DNA of 64,000 nt from Capsicum annuum (taxonomy: Eukaryota; Streptophyta; Magnoliopsida; Solanales; Solanaceae): positions 1,165,170 to 1,229,169 of the forward strand of contig NW_025825704.1 in assembly GCF_002878395.1 (NCBI RefSeq). Direction: 5' to 3'. The notes under the pieces were generated by a model. That model saw only the letters and a list, made by a program, of their open reading frames with translations. It was not told the DNA's origin and did not search any database. Positions 22,481 through 35,051 of this stretch are shown piece after piece; within the stretch, counting starts at the first letter, position 1; the number at the start of each line of letters is the position of its first letter. The translations under genes were made by a program, and so were the position numbers.

Positions 22481-23902
22481 TGATGAGTGCTAATTTTACC
22501 ACTTATTTCTACCAAACATTTGTGCACACTACCATTCCTTGTATAAGAAAAATGAGACATTATCATGACTTAAATGCACTAATAGCCCCATTTTACAGGT
22601 TTATAGCTGAAAGGATCATAAGATGTGAAATGGAGCTTAAAAGAATAAAAAGGGAGCAAAAAAGAGTGCAGCTGAAAACCTGGAACACACCAGCCTCAGT
22701 TAACACTACCGCAGTCTTCAGTCCATGGTCGCAGTAACTCAAGACGGTCAGTATAATGCGGTTGTGGAGCACAACCGCGATCGCATAGCTGCGGTCGCAG
22801 TCAAACCTGTGTGATCGTGGTTTCATGGGAATATGACAAGGGGCAGATTTGTAAAAGCAGATAAACGAATCCTAAACCATATATAAGCAAAAACCCTTTC
22901 TTCTTTGGTTATTGCTTACCTCAAAGATAATTTTGAATTGAAAAGAAGAAACCCTAATTAGTAAAGTGTGTAACTACTCTTAGAGGCTTAATTTCTTAGT
23001 AATATTGTTAAGAATGAATGTTTTGGATAATCCTTACAGTATATTTCTCTCTACTTTATTCATGAGTAGCAATGTAATTTAGTCTTGGGATTATGTTTAG
23101 CTAAAGTGTATTTGTGTGTGGGTGTTGATATGTTTTCATGATTTTTAGTTGTTTATTATGGATTCCACTATTGCTTGAGCTTATTAGTTGGAATTTGTGG
23201 GTGAAAACCCGAAAATCTCAAAATGGGTTTGATGGGTGAAAACCACAAACTCTATAAACCCTTCATCATCCTTGAAAGAGGGATAAAGGTGAATATAAGG
23301 TAACCCATAACATCCTCGAAAGAGGGTTATAGGGGAACAAAGCAGTGGTAGACAAAGTCTATGGTTTACTACCTTTTCCAATCTTAGAAATAACTGTAAT
23401 TAGAGTGTAAATCATGTCAAGAGCATCATCCTAGAAATAGGGATGCTTGATTGAGCCTTTGGGTGATTATAACTTGTACACTTTTTAGGTGCTCGAAAGA
23501 GCCAATAGGTTAAAGTGTTGTCGCTTTATAGAAAGATTGGCCATAATGACTATAGACGTAGCCTATCTGTTAATTAACAACTAAATTTCATGATTAAACC
23601 ATCATCAACCCACATGTTTGTACTATTAGGTAGACAAAATCCCAAGACCCTCTCAAATCTTGATTTTAAATCAAAAGTGTCATATTTGATTATTGGTAAT
23701 CAAACATCGTCACATACCAACCCCCCCTTAAAGTTTACATGTCTTATTTATTATCATTTCGGGTACACTTGTAGTAATACGAAAACCCAAAAGATTTGAA
23801 GCCTATAATTCGCTATTTGTTGATTTGACCCCAACTCTAGTTTGGTTTTTTTACAATGACCGCCTCACCCGTCAATCATGGGAGTGAGTTTAGGAATTAT
23901 CA
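22481..23902 (+). repeat. E1 5' LTR (Ea subtype)
   Basis: TGATGAGTGCTAATTTTACC start, 'aattatca' end, 1422 bp, nearly the same length as its partner at 27830-32645 without the insertion (1419 bp). It contains a CpG-word cluster at 22705-22825 ('accgcgatcgcat', 'gctgcggtcgcagtc'). Confidence 0.85.
22705..22825. promoter_or_regulatory. CpG-word cluster in the E LTR ('ccgcggtcgcag' family)
   Basis: Repeated variants of 'accgcgatcgcatagctgcg' in an otherwise AT-rich LTR, 225-345 bp from the start. The same cluster recurs in the other E LTRs (31443-31555, 35265-35370, 42240-42360, 51995-52115) and in the inverted fragment. A role in transcription is inference. Confidence 0.45.
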
Positions 23903-23907
23903 AAATA

Positions 23908-23923
23908 TAGCTGTTGCCGGGAA
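23908..23923 (+). other. E1 primer-binding site (Athila type)
   Basis: tagctgttgccgggaa, six bases after the LTR end. It matches the TGGCGCCGTTGCCGGGGA site of Athila/Calypso elements (tRNA-Asp in the literature I recall) with a decayed left half. Confidence 0.65.
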
Positions 23924-24042
23924 GTGAAATATAGATTTCACTTGTGCGGTATGCTTCTTACATGAGTATATCCAGGGTGGTGTCTTTTACTATATTTGTT
24001 ATTTTTAAATTTCTTGTAGGTAACTCTAATGTGAACGGAATT

Positions 24043-25410
24043 ATGAGTAAGAGCACTAATAATGTGGAGTCATTTGATGTTCTCCTTGATGGAGAGAGCC
24101 AACCAAAGGGTGAGGGCCAACCAAGAGCAGCCTATATCCCTTCTCATGGGAGCAATACCCTCCACATGACCAGCATCATGCTTCATTTGTTGCAAATTAA
24201 GGGATTGTTTGGGGGCCAAGCAAATGAGGACCCATATGTGCACTTAAATAATTTCTTAGAGGTGTGGGAACCATTCAATCTTGCACACACCACTCGAAAA
24301 GCCTTTCGGCTCAATCTTTTCCAGTTTTTACTAAAGGAGGAAGCATTATTGTGTTACCGCTCACTCTCTACGGGTCCAAGGACTTCGTGGAACGAGATTA
24401 CAAAGGTGTTTTTGGATCAATATTCCCTTTCTCTCAGGTGTTCCATACAAGAGATGAGATCATCAACTTTAAACAAAGGAGTGGGGAGCCGCTTCATAAA
24501 GTATGGAAGAGATTTACTAGAAAGTTAGTCAAATGCCCAAACCATGAGATTCTAGGGAAGATACTTCTCCAAATATTCTATCGGGTGCTATACCCTTTGA
24601 ACCAAACTATCATGAACAATGCAGCAAAATATTCTCTCTTAAACTTGTTCTTTCATGCGGCTACAAAATTATTGAAGTAGTGACTAAGCCCAATTGGGAA
24701 TGGCATACCCAGGTCATCAACTTCCTAAATAGATCTCCCTCTATACACATGGTCAATATTGAACAACTAATTCGGGATAAGGAACAAGAAGAGACTATGA
24801 TAAAGATTTTGACCCAACTTAAGCTCCTAACCAAATATGTTATGGGTGCACATGCGGAAATGGGAAATATCACAGTGTCAAGAGCCAATGGTGAGGAAGC
24901 TAAAAATTTGGATGAAGAGACCAAATGTCTTCCAAACCATTCGATAGGTTTTCACTCAGCCAATCAATGACAGGGTGAAAATCAAGGTAGGATGATCGGG
25001 ATGATGGTCAATTTTATAGAGATCATAAACATGCTTAGTGCCATTTTGTGCCCCACCATGACTGAGTTTATAACAAACAGTCAAGCTCAATTGATCTAAA
25101 AAAATTAAACACAGATGGTGTGCTAGAAAAAATCTAAAATAGAGTAGAAGGTATGGACAAAATGGTTTGTGAAATAAAGGAGGATTTATCTCAACTCTCT
25201 AAAACTATGGTGTGTCAGTCTACCTCTATTAATAAATTCAAGACCCAAATTGGAAAAATCCTTGTACGACTAAATGATAAGCCTAGAAGCTGTTCTTATA
25301 GTGATAAAATTGCCAATACAGAAAGTGATGATCAAGTCTTGGCATTTGTCCAAGGAGTAAAAAGACAGAGGAACAGTTACTCTAAGGTCAAGATTAATAA
25401 TGGAAGATAA
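24043..25410 (+). pseudogene. gag: E1 Athila-type gag, broken in four pieces
   Basis: ATG at 24043 opens 'MSKSTNNVESFDVLLDGES'. The Athila gag core follows: 'LQIKGLFGGQANEDPYVHLN', 'NFLEVWEPFNL', 'FRLNLFQFLLKEEALL', 'TSWNEITKVFLDQY'. A frameshift near 24420 continues as 'EIINFKQRSGEPLHKVWKRF' and 'CPNHEILGKILLQIFYRVL'; then, after a stop, 'VTKPNWEWHT' and 'LKLLTKYVMGAHAEM'. A last piece (25153-25410) has 'INKFKTQIGKILVRLNDKP', as at the C-terminal end of Athila gag. No zinc knuckle or pol follows, so the copy is non-autonomous or internally deleted. Confidence 0.8.
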
Positions 25411-27829
25411 AGACGGCAAAAGTATCTATAAAACAAATGGATGATGGAGAAGTTGATAGTTGTAGGATTGACGAGCTCTCTTGAAAATTGATTAAAAATA
25501 GCATTGAGCCACGACGATAACTAAGGCGCTATGTGGGAGGTAACCCACAAATTCCAAAAAAATGGCTTGTATCCATGTTGTTATGTTTTGTAGTATCAAT
25601 TCTAGGTTTTGCATATGAATAACTGATGCAAATATGGCACTATTGATTGCACGACGTAAGCTTTAAAAGGGTTAACTATGCGGAAATGTTTATGGAAAAC
25701 TGAACAAGGATAAAATGAGTATAAAATAAAAAAGTGTTGAATAAGGGAAAACAAGGGATCATAAATACTCTTAGTTACCATGATTGTGGTACCCAAGTGC
25801 GATCACGGTCGTCTGTGTGCCCGATTGTGGTTACTTAGTTACGATTACGATTAATTCACCCACTTGTCCATTGATTTTCCCTCGTTTTTTCTGCACACAC
25901 CATTTCAAGTTGTCGACTGCAGAATTGAACCAACCTTAAGGGGATTGATGGCGATGAAAAATTTAAAAGCGATGATAGCCCCTGAATGTGTTTACTGGGA
26001 GTACCCATAGGACTTTTATCATTGATTATTTATAAGATGGGGACACTGCTTCCTTTTCAAGTTGGGGGTTCCTTCTTATTCATTTGACTTGGGCCTTTGT
26101 TATTTATATTTCTGCATACCTTTCTAATCTTTGGTATAATTCTTAATTTTATTTGGGTTATAATATTCGGGAACTCTGATGGTCCATATTTGCATGGCTT
26201 AGTTATTTTGTTCTAGGTTTGTTACTTTGTTTTATTTTTAGTAGACAGATTTTTCCATTGTTATTGGGTTTCTAACCATAGGTGCAGGGGAAGTCTGATA
26301 CCCATGGCATCAAAGCCATAAAATGCAAGAAAAGTTTGAGTACCTGTGGCATTTTCGTATCCATTGGTGAAGCCTAAGTAACTATATGGGTGCTTTGCCC
26401 GCACCATAATTTACAATGTGAGACTATAACTTGGGTTGTGATCATGATTTGCAAATTATGCATGGTGTGGATACATAAGCAAGCAACCCCCCTCCATCCA
26501 AAATTTTACAAAACTCAAAGGCATGGACGTGAGCGACTTTATGATGAAATGTTCCCTTTCTAATAGCTCTAAAAGTTGACTTTGGAAAAATAGTGAATAC
26601 TCAATCTTTGTCTCAAGCGGGTAGAACAATTGAACGCCCTTGACAACATTCGCATGCCAAGTGTATGAGCTTAATTGTCTTCATCTCATGTGTACTTATA
26701 CCATCTAGAACTTGCTTCATTAGTCTTTCAAAGCTAAATTTAAATTGTGCTTGGTTGGTAGAATAATCATAGGACATCTTGTGATTTTGGAAGCCCACTT
26801 TATCCTTAAAATCCTACAAATACATATGAGCTACCCCTAGTCACCCTCTTTGAGCCTTTGGACTTTTCTTTGACAAATGCATTACAAGTCGTTACCCTTC
26901 TATTCATCCTCTATTGAACCCTATCCTCTTTGAACTTAAGAATACAAATTGAGGCTAAAAGCCTAAATTAGAGGTGGTGGAAAGAGAAAGAAGTGTAGTT
27001 AAGCCACAAAGTCGTAAGAAAGTGCCTACGATCTTAAGCAAATAAAGCATTTTGATTTGAAGAAACAAAAGTTCCCACAAAGTAATGAAAGGCATTATCT
27101 ATGCCCAATGAAAAAGAAGAGAGAAAAAAAGAAAAAGAGGAGGGTGGGAAAATCAAGAAAAGGCAAGAATAGGCAAAATAGTAAATAAAAAAGAAGTGGC
27201 CCAATAGCAAACTGTGCAGAAAAGCATGATGTAGAAATTCAAGAAGGGTTTAGCCTCATTTTCCTAAGTTGATATCCTACCTTACCATAAACCTACATTA
27301 TAAGCTCAAAATGCCCTTTATGATTCCCAACCAAATGTAGTCATTTTAGTGGTGATTGAAAATATGGGCAAGCCTGTGACATTGTACTTGTTAACATGGA
27401 GAATTTTTTTAGAGAGTGAGTAAATCTGCTTAAAATTCCTTGTTGCATGATTGGCAACTAGGTGTTTGAATTTTCCATTTCTGGTGAGGAGGCATGTGAA
27501 TTAGTTGAGGTGGGTGATTTTTTCATCTTCCTCACAATGAGATAAAAGGAAGTATGACATGATTGTAGTCAGCATGTGAGTCATTTCTGAAGTGTTAGTA
27601 GTTGTTACATGGTTTCTCCTCAAAGACTATTGCATCCTTAACTATTCTATTTTATGATAACGGGTGTTGTTAAAATCCTATATGTCCATGTGAGAAATAA
27701 TTTTGGTGGTAGCAATCAAGTTTAAGTCATCATAATCATTGCGAGATAAAATGAGGGTATACATGCGCAATTGTCTCATAAAAAGGGGTAGTATTGCTTG
27801 AGGACAAGCAAAGTTTTAAGTTGGGGTTT
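25411..27829 (+). other. E1 internal 3' region, non-coding
   Basis: Opens with the phrase 'gccacgacgataactaagg' plus 'tgggaggtaacccac' (25506-25551), usual after the pol end in Athila-like elements, so pol has been skipped. A CpG-word cluster is at 25755-25855. From about 26280 the sequence matches the E3 3' region at 40450 ('gcaggggaagtctga', 'aaatgcaag.gaagtttgagtac'). It ends 'gcttgaggacaagcaaag' and 'ttttaagttggggtt' (polypurine-like) before the LTR at 27830. No gene seen. Confidence 0.65.
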
Positions 27830-27929
27830 TGATGAATTATGATTTCACCACTTATTTCTACCAAACATTTTTGCACACTGCTTTTTATAAGAAAAATAAG
27901 ACATTATCATGACTTAAATGCACTAATAG

Positions 27930-27934
27930 CCACA
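27930..27934. repeat. Target-site duplication CCACA, left
   Basis: CCACA directly before TGTAACGCCCC; identical CCACA follows at 31327-31331. The uninterrupted E LTR copy reads 'aatagccccattttac' here. Confidence 0.9.
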
Positions 27935-30900
27935 TGTAACGCCCCCGAGAACCTATCTCGGGATGTCACACCGTGCTTATGACCCCGAAGGACCACAAGC
28001 TAACCCTTTACTGATATCTGTACCTATGCACTACATAATATCTGGAATAACTGCAAAAACTAACCAAAAGTTTTAACACATCTATGAATACACAAAATTG
28101 AAAACTGAATACTAATACATCCATCTGAAAAGCTCCAAACTATCTGAACTGTGGAGTTGATGGGATATGTTCTCAACTAACTTTGTCTACAAAAAATATA
28201 CACGAAGTCTGCTGCCATAATAGTAAATTGAGATTCTTCCTCGAAATAAGAGGACTCACTACTACGACTACTGCAGGTGACTCGGACTGAACTGCTGATA
28301 AAACTCTGGGTCCTGTGCCTCTGAACCTATGGTGCCAAATAAAACACCATAGCACAAATGCGTCAGTACAAGGATGTACTGAGTATGTAGATGGGGTAAG
28401 GATAAATGCAAGGGCTCATGCATGCACAATATCTAAACCGAATGATCATGAAAATGTCATACGAGAACACATACATGAATGCAGAGACCATAATCACAAT
28501 CATCACAACTCTAAATACTAAAACTCGGATACCACTTTACTGCAGAATGAACTCACTACTGACACTGAGATACTAACACTAACTTATCTGATATTGATAA
28601 CTGAGGATCTGGATTCACTTACATCAAGGACTGAATTCTGAGCTTTACATGCTTTTGAATGATAGGATTAGATATCAACATCTCTAACGGATGATTTCAG
28701 AAACTATTATCAACGATAAGAAATATGAATAATCTGAATCTGACAACAAGGATACTCAATAGAATCTAAGACTGTAAATCAAGCCTGTATGGTAGTATAT
28801 CTTTGAATATGATATCAAATAACTGTATAGGAGACCAAGCCCATTTAATGGGATGGTCTGTGAATCAATGGAACTATCTGAGTTCCTCATAAAGATATAT
28901 GATTGTATCTCACCATCCTAATTTCTTAAGATTGATACTAAAACTGAAACTATAACTGAAACTATGAGAAGTAGTTACTTAACCGACATGCCTCAACCTA
29001 CCACAGGTGGGATCTAACCTGTAACCCCAGCTGGAAGGGTGTCAATACCGTGCCACGATTAAAGACCTCTCTCTGGTCAATCCTCTCTAGCGGATGACCC
29101 TTACTAGAAAGTCGACCTAAGGAATATAATAGTCAAATACTGTCTCTGGAGGTGACAGCCTTTATCCTGATGGTGACTTCTGTATCCTGCGCTGGATATG
29201 CAAATTTGGAGGTCAGGGATTGCTACTAACAACTCCGGTCTCTCTCGCTGACGGGAGGAGCTGCCATCCCTTCCCTCGCTCGATTCTAGTTTCTACTCCT
29301 AACTGAAAGACTCTGAACTAAATTCTTAACTGAAGATAACTGAACTAAATATGATACTGATCATGTTTATCAAAGATCTGACTGAGCTACGCTGAGATCA
29401 CTTAGTTCTGTATCTTACGAAAATGGTATTGAATCACGGTATTTGACTGATGATAAAGAGCTTGAATAGATTATTCAGTCACTTCCGAGATTAGAATTAA
29501 ACACTTGCGCATTGTTAGATCTAAGCTGAGTACAGGGTTGAGGCTAGATTACTAGAGATACAGAAATTACAGAGATAATTGAGATTACTGAGCTTTCTTA
29601 AGTTCTGTAATTTTCTGAGGATACAGAGTTCTATAGTTCACTGAGTTCTGAGAATCAAGGCTTAATTGGAATTATCGTGAAATGGACACGGGCTCTAGAA
29701 AATAGCTAAATTGTTGGGTATAAATACCCCCACAACTCAATAACATAAAATAAAGCATAATCATTCCTCTATAATCACAACCATTCATTCATCATCACAA
29801 TCATTCATTCATCATCACAGTCATTTATTTATCATCATTATCATTAAAGCATCTCTTCAAGTATTTAGGAAATATAACATACCTTCACCTTTTGCAATCA
29901 TTAAGGCATCACGTCAAGCATTTAGGAATCATCAACATATACTAGTGTAGGGAAACATGCTACTAGATTATACTTCCTTTAACAAGGTCTTAACTCAAGT
30001 ACTTCACACCTTAATCAGTCTTGACATGTATTTGGATATCACATGATTTGGGGAAAACTTCATACTATCATGTCTCAACTTACTTGCTAACTAGTTGGCA
30101 TGTATTAAATGCTTAACATATATCAAAAAGCATATAATTGGTGAATTTACTATTATCACATCTCTACTTGTTCACTAAAGTCTTTCAACAAACACTAGAG
30201 TTCACACTTATTTGGGGATTTCCTACCATCATGGAATAACTCATTCACTAAGGCATTTTATCAAAAACTAGGCATGCATGGACTAACACACAACTTGGGG
30301 TTTCATCTTCAATATACTACGCTAGTCCTTATACATCACCTAAGCTTTTATCAAACCTATGGGGACATGCTTCACTTATTCAACTATTTCTACACCCAAA
30401 TGTCATGAACACGTCACACAGAAAGCAAGATAAGGAAGGTTCATCACAAAAATCACATGGATTCCACATACTAGGGTCAAAGCTCATGAATCCTGTAAAC
30501 AAACATGAATCAAAACTCAACAACACATGGAACATAAATTTCAACTCATACAATTCATGGAATCTCACAAACATACTAATCTGTAAGTTTTGAAAAGGCT
30601 TCTTGAGCCTCTTGGATGAAAGTGATCCAAGAATCAACATCTACATACCTGGAAAAACTCTTTCTCGAAAGGCTGTGGGGAGATTCTTGATTTCCTCTTG
30701 ATTTCTCCCTTGATTTTTGTTGAAGAAGAGAGGATTTAATTTTTTTGGAAACCCTAGTTTTTGGAGTGGAAGAAAAAAATAAGGCAAAGATCCCTTAATC
30801 AGATATTTATAGAGGCTAGGGAAAAGGGGAAAAGACCAAAAAGCCCTTGAAATTAAACTAAAAATTCCTCTATTTCACATGCTGGAGCGATGCACCATAA

Positions 30901-31326
30901 TCGCGCTAGTTTACTGGAATTTGAACAATTGGGAAACTGCATGACGGCAAGATGCGGTGGAAATCGTGTTACCATCTTGATTGCAAACTAGAACTATACT
31001 GCGATGCCGTAGAATCACAGAGTTTCACTGGAATTTGACAATTGTCATTTTTGCTGGCTCCGCGACGCACTAAGGTGCCAGGTGGCATACTGTCTCACTA
31101 AAACGGCTCCTACTCTTCACCCGAGTGTCCGATTTGGGTGAATTTGGTATCGATGGAAACCTTATTCAATGATCTACATGAAAAAAAGTCAATATTATAT
31201 AAATTCATCATGATTCAAAGTATTTTATACTTGGGAAAACACTTTTGAAACTTTTAGACTTGGATTTTTGCTTTACTGAATACGCTTTAAGGCTCAGACT
31301 GGAAGAGGACTTTGCGGGGTATTACA
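27935..31326 (-). mobile_element. Solo LTR C, same family as element A
   Basis: 3392 bp. Ends TGTAACGCCCC...GGGGTATTACA, a near-perfect terminal inverted repeat, flanked by perfect CCACA duplications, with no internal domain: the signature of a solo LTR left by LTR-LTR recombination. It shares with the A LTRs 'cgtgcttatgaccc.gaagg', 'accacaagctaaccc', 'gaacctatggt' and 'gcgtcagtac'; by analogy with A it lies on the minus strand. It is about 0.7 kb longer than the A LTRs. CpG-bearing words at 30886-31105 ('gcgatgcaccata', 'gcgacgcac'). ORFs inside (28173-28521, 30380-30640) are not credible genes. Confidence 0.9.
29774..29853. repeat. 20-bp tandem repeat in solo LTR C
   Basis: Three clear units of 'atcacaaccattcattcatc' type plus one degenerate unit, period 20 bp. 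Confidence 0.85.
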
Positions 31327-31331
31327 CCACA
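31327..31331. repeat. Target-site duplication CCACA, right
   Basis: Identical to 27930-27934. Confidence 0.9.
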
Positions 31332-32784
31332 TTTTATATGTTTATAACTGAAAGGATCAAAAGATGTTGAATGAATCTTAAAAGGATAAAAAGGTAGTAA
31401 AGAAGAGTACAGCTGAATTCCTGGACCAGATAAGAATTAGTTACTGCGACCGCGGTCTTTGGTCTGTGGTCACGGTCAGTCAAGATGGTCAGCACAATGC
31501 GATCGTGATGCACAACCGCGATCGCATATATATAGTCATGATCAAACCTATGCAATTATGGTTTAGTGAGAATATGCCCAGGGACAGACTTTTAAAAACA
31601 TATAGATGAATCCCAAATCATATATAAGCAAAAATCCTTTCTTCTTTGGGTATTGCTTACCTCATAGACATTTTTGAATTAAGAAGAAGAATCCCTAATT
31701 GGGAATGTTATTGAATACTCTTAGAGGCTTAATTTCTCAGTAATTTTGTAAAGAATGAATGTTTTGGATAATCTTTATGATATAATCTCTCTACATTCTT
31801 CAGGAGTAGCTAAGTAATTTAGTCTTGGGATTATGTTGAACTAAAGTGTATTTTTGTATGGGTTTTGATGTGTTTGCATGATTTTTAGATGTTGATTATG
31901 GATTACACCATTTCTTGAGCTTATTAGTTGAAATTTATGGGTGAAAACCCCAAAATATCAAAATGGGTTCGATGGGTAAAAACCCCAAGCTCTAGAAACC
32001 CATTATCATCCTTGAAATAGGGATGAGTGTGAATATAAGTTAACCCATAACATCCTCATAAGAAGGTTATAGAGGTACAAACCAATTGTGGACAACTAAG
32101 TCTATACTTTACTACCTTTAGAATTCTTAGAAATAAGTGTAATTAAAGTGTAAATCATGTCAAGAGCATCATCCTAGAAATAGGGATGCTTGATTGAGCC
32201 TTTGGGTGATTATACCTTGTACACTTATTAGGTGCTCGAAAGAGCCAATGGGTTAAATCATTGTGTCTTTATTGCAAGATTATCCATAATGACCATAGGC
32301 CTATCCTATCCTTTAATTAACAACTAAATTTCATTGTTAAACCATCATTAACCCACATGTTTGTACTTTTAGGTAGACATAATCCCATGACCCTCTCAAA
32401 TCTTGATATTAAATCAAAAATATCATATTCAAATATTGGTAGTCAAACATCGTCACCAACCAATCCCTCATTTTTAGTTTACGTGTCTTGTTTATTATCA
32501 TTTTAGGTACACTTGTAAAAACTAGAACACCCATAACATTTGAAGCCTATAGTTCACTCTTTGTGGATTCTACCCCAACTCTAGTTTGGTTATTTGAAAA
32601 CGAACGCCCCACCCCTCAATCATGGGAGTGATTTGAGCATTATTAAAATGGCTCAATTTCTTAAAAGTGAAATATAGATCTAACTTATTTAATGTGCTTC
32701 TTACTTAGGTATATCCAGGTGGTGTCTTTTACTATATTTGTTATTTTTGAATTTCTTGTAAGTAACTCTAACGTGAATGGAATT

Positions 32785-33979
32785 ATGAGTTAGAGTACTA
32801 ATGATGTGGAGTCATTTGATATTATACTTGATGGAGAGAGCCAAGCAAAGGGTGTAGGCCAACTAGGAGGAACCCTTATGATTCCTCATGGGAGAGGGAC
32901 CCTTCACGTAATAAGCATCATGCTTCATTTATTTCAAATTAAGGGATTGTTCAGGGGTCAAGCGTATGAGGACATAAAGAATTTTTTAGAGGTGTGTGCA
33001 CCATTAAACCTTTCATACACCACTCATGAAGACTTTAGGCTCACTCTTTTCCTATTTTCAATAACAGGCAAAGCATTGTTATGGCATTGCTCACTCTCTA
33101 ATGCTCCAATCACTTCATAGAATGAGATTACAAAGATGTTTTTGGATAAATATTCTCTTTCCCACAAGGTGTGGCACACAACAGATGGATTATCAATATT
33201 GAACAAAGGAGTGGGGAGCCGCTTCATGAAGTATGAGAGAAATTTGAAGGAAAGTTAGCGAAATGCCCAAATCTTGAGATTCTAGTGAAGATACTTCTCC
33301 AAATATTCTATCGCGTGCTATACCCTTGGAACCAAACTATCATGAACAATGTGGCAGAAGGTTCTCTCTTAGACTTTCACTTTCATGCGGCTACAAAATT
33401 GTTGAGAGTAGTGACTAAAAATATTTTGGAATGGCATATACCCAGGGTAACAACGTCCTAAATAGCTCTCCATCCATACCTATGGTCAATGTAGAACAAC
33501 TAATGTAGGATAAGGAACAAAAGGAGACTATGAAAAATATTTTGACCCAACTTAAGCTTCTAACCAAATATGTTTTGGGTGCACATGCGGAAATGAGAAA
33601 TGTCATAGTGTCACGAGCCTATGGTGAGGAAGCTGAAATTTTGGATGGAGAGAAAAAATGTCTGCCAAACTATTTGATGGGTTTTTCCTTGGCCAATAAA
33701 TTGCAGGGTGCAAATCAAGGTTGGATGAATCTGGATGGTAGTGATTTTTTAAAGATTGCAAATATTCTTATCGTCATTTTGTTCCCCACCTTTATCGAGT
33801 TTATGACAAAGTGTCAAGCTCAATTGATCCAACAAAATTCAAGACCAAAGATGTGCTAGAAAGTATATTGAATATAGCAGAAGCTACAAACAAAATGGTC
33901 TATGAATTTAAGGAGTATTTCTCTCAAAATTGTCATTTGATGTTCTCCTTGAATAGATTAGAAGGTATGGACAAAATGG
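32785..33979 (+). pseudogene. gag: E2 Athila-type gag, broken and truncated
   Basis: Paralogue of the E1 gag. The start ATG at 32785 is followed at once by a stop (ATGAGTTAG). The best open piece (32806-33120) reads 'MESFDIILDGESQAKGVGQ', then 'LFQIKGLFRGQAYEDIKNFL', with an internal deletion relative to E1 that removes 'PYVHLN'. Later pieces at 33530-33859 ('LKLLTKYVLGAHAEM') and 33811-34029. Homology to gag stops within 'gaaggtatggacaaaatgg' at 33979 and changes abruptly to LTR sequence, so the C-terminal end and everything after is deleted. Confidence 0.8.
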
Positions 33980-34408
33980 ACATTATAACTTGTACACTTG
34001 TTAGGTGCTCAAAAGAGCGAATAGGTTAAATCATTGTGGCTTTATTGAAAGATTGGCCATAATGACTATAGACCTCGCCTATCCTTTAATTAACAACTAA
34101 ATTTCATGATTAAACCATCATCAACCCACATGCTTATACTTTTAGGTAGACATAATCTCAATACCCGCTCAAATCTTGATTTTAAATCAAAAGTGTCATA
34201 GTCGAGTATTTGTAGTCAAACATCATCACAAACCAATCCCCCTTTTTTATTTTACATGCCTTGTTTATTATCATTTTGGGTACACTTGTAGAACTAGAGT
34301 ACCCATAAGATTTGAGGCCTATATCTTTCTCTTTATGGATTCAACCCCAACTCTAGTTGGGTTGTTTGACAATGACTACATCACTCCTTAATTATGGGAT
34401 TAATTTGA
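33980..34408 (+). repeat. Ea LTR 3' part fused to E2 gag
   Basis: From 'attataacttgtacacttgt' this follows the last 430 bp of the Ea LTR (compare 23466-23895 and 32208-32640), in direct contact with gag sequence. It ends 'ttgagcgta' without a primer site and passes into Eb LTR sequence. Confidence 0.75.
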
Positions 34409-34409
34409 G

Positions 34410-34601
34410 CGTAAAGTACCTAATCCCCTAATTTTATCTTCTTGTAACATTGGTTTTAATATAAATTATAACTATTATTTTTAGTTAACTTATTTTCCAC
34501 TCACATTGTTCCTCATGGATTTGACCCTAACTCTAAAGTTGGTTAAATATATTGATGAGATTGTCATGCACTTAAATTGAGGTGTAAGTTGAGCGTTATC
34601 A
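34410..34601 (+). repeat. Eb LTR 3' end fragment
   Basis: Matches the last 190 bp of the Eb LTRs ('ttatcttcttgtaacattgg', 'actcacattgttcctc', 'gtgtaagttgagcgttatca'). A primer site with 'ccattgccggga' follows at 34605-34622. Confidence 0.75.
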
Positions 34602-35051
34602 AAAATGGGTCCATTGCCGGGAAATAATTTGTAAGGGAGAGAGTTGTACACTTAAAATTCCTTGTTGCATATTTGGTAGCTTGGTGTATGAAATTCTTTT
34701 TCTTGTGAGGTTGGCATGTGAAGAAATTAGAGGTGGTGATTTTGTCACCTTTTGAACGACGAGGAAAATAGAGTATGAATTAGTTTTGGTCAAAAGGTGA
34801 GTCACTTCTAGAGCATTAGTGGTTGTTTCTTGATTGCTCTTTGAAGTCTTATACATCCCTTGATAGTACATCTTATGATGAGGGGTGTAGTGGAAATTAT
34901 CATAACCTATGTGCAATGAGCTACTCGTGGTGGTGACTAAAGTTTGAGTGGTGGTGATCCTTAAGGCATAAGATTTAGGCATAAATGATTGTATCTCATG
35001 GTAAGAGGTAGTGTTACTTTAGGACAAACAAATGCTTTAAGTTGAGGGTAT
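34602..35051 (+). other. Remnant Eb internal region: primer site joined to 3' region
   Basis: After the primer site only a few bases remain before the 3' region resumes ('gtaagggagagagttgtaca', matching 41594 on), giving a 450-bp internal part that ends 'ctttaagttgagggtat', the polypurine-like tract before the next LTR. The minus-strand ORF at 34599-34982 is a shadow of this non-coding region; similar ORFs exist at 41532 and 51407. Confidence 0.65.

Larger units (their letters stand above)
27830..32645 (+). repeat. E1/E2 shared LTR (Ea), interrupted by solo LTR C
   Basis: Starts TGATGAATTATG after a polypurine-like tract and ends 'attatta' at 32645. The LTR sequence (27830-27934 and 31332-32645) matches 22481-23902 throughout, for example 'cattatcatgacttaaatgc' and 'gtgtaaatcatgtcaagagc'. 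It serves both as 3' LTR of E1 and 5' LTR of E2. The E-type CpG cluster is at 31443-31555. Confidence 0.85.

Noticed and set aside
34599..34982. Minus-strand 127-codon ORF, with similar ones at 41532 and 51407, as a conserved gene
   Set aside because: The similarity comes from the shared non-coding 3' region of the E elements; lengths and frames differ between copies.
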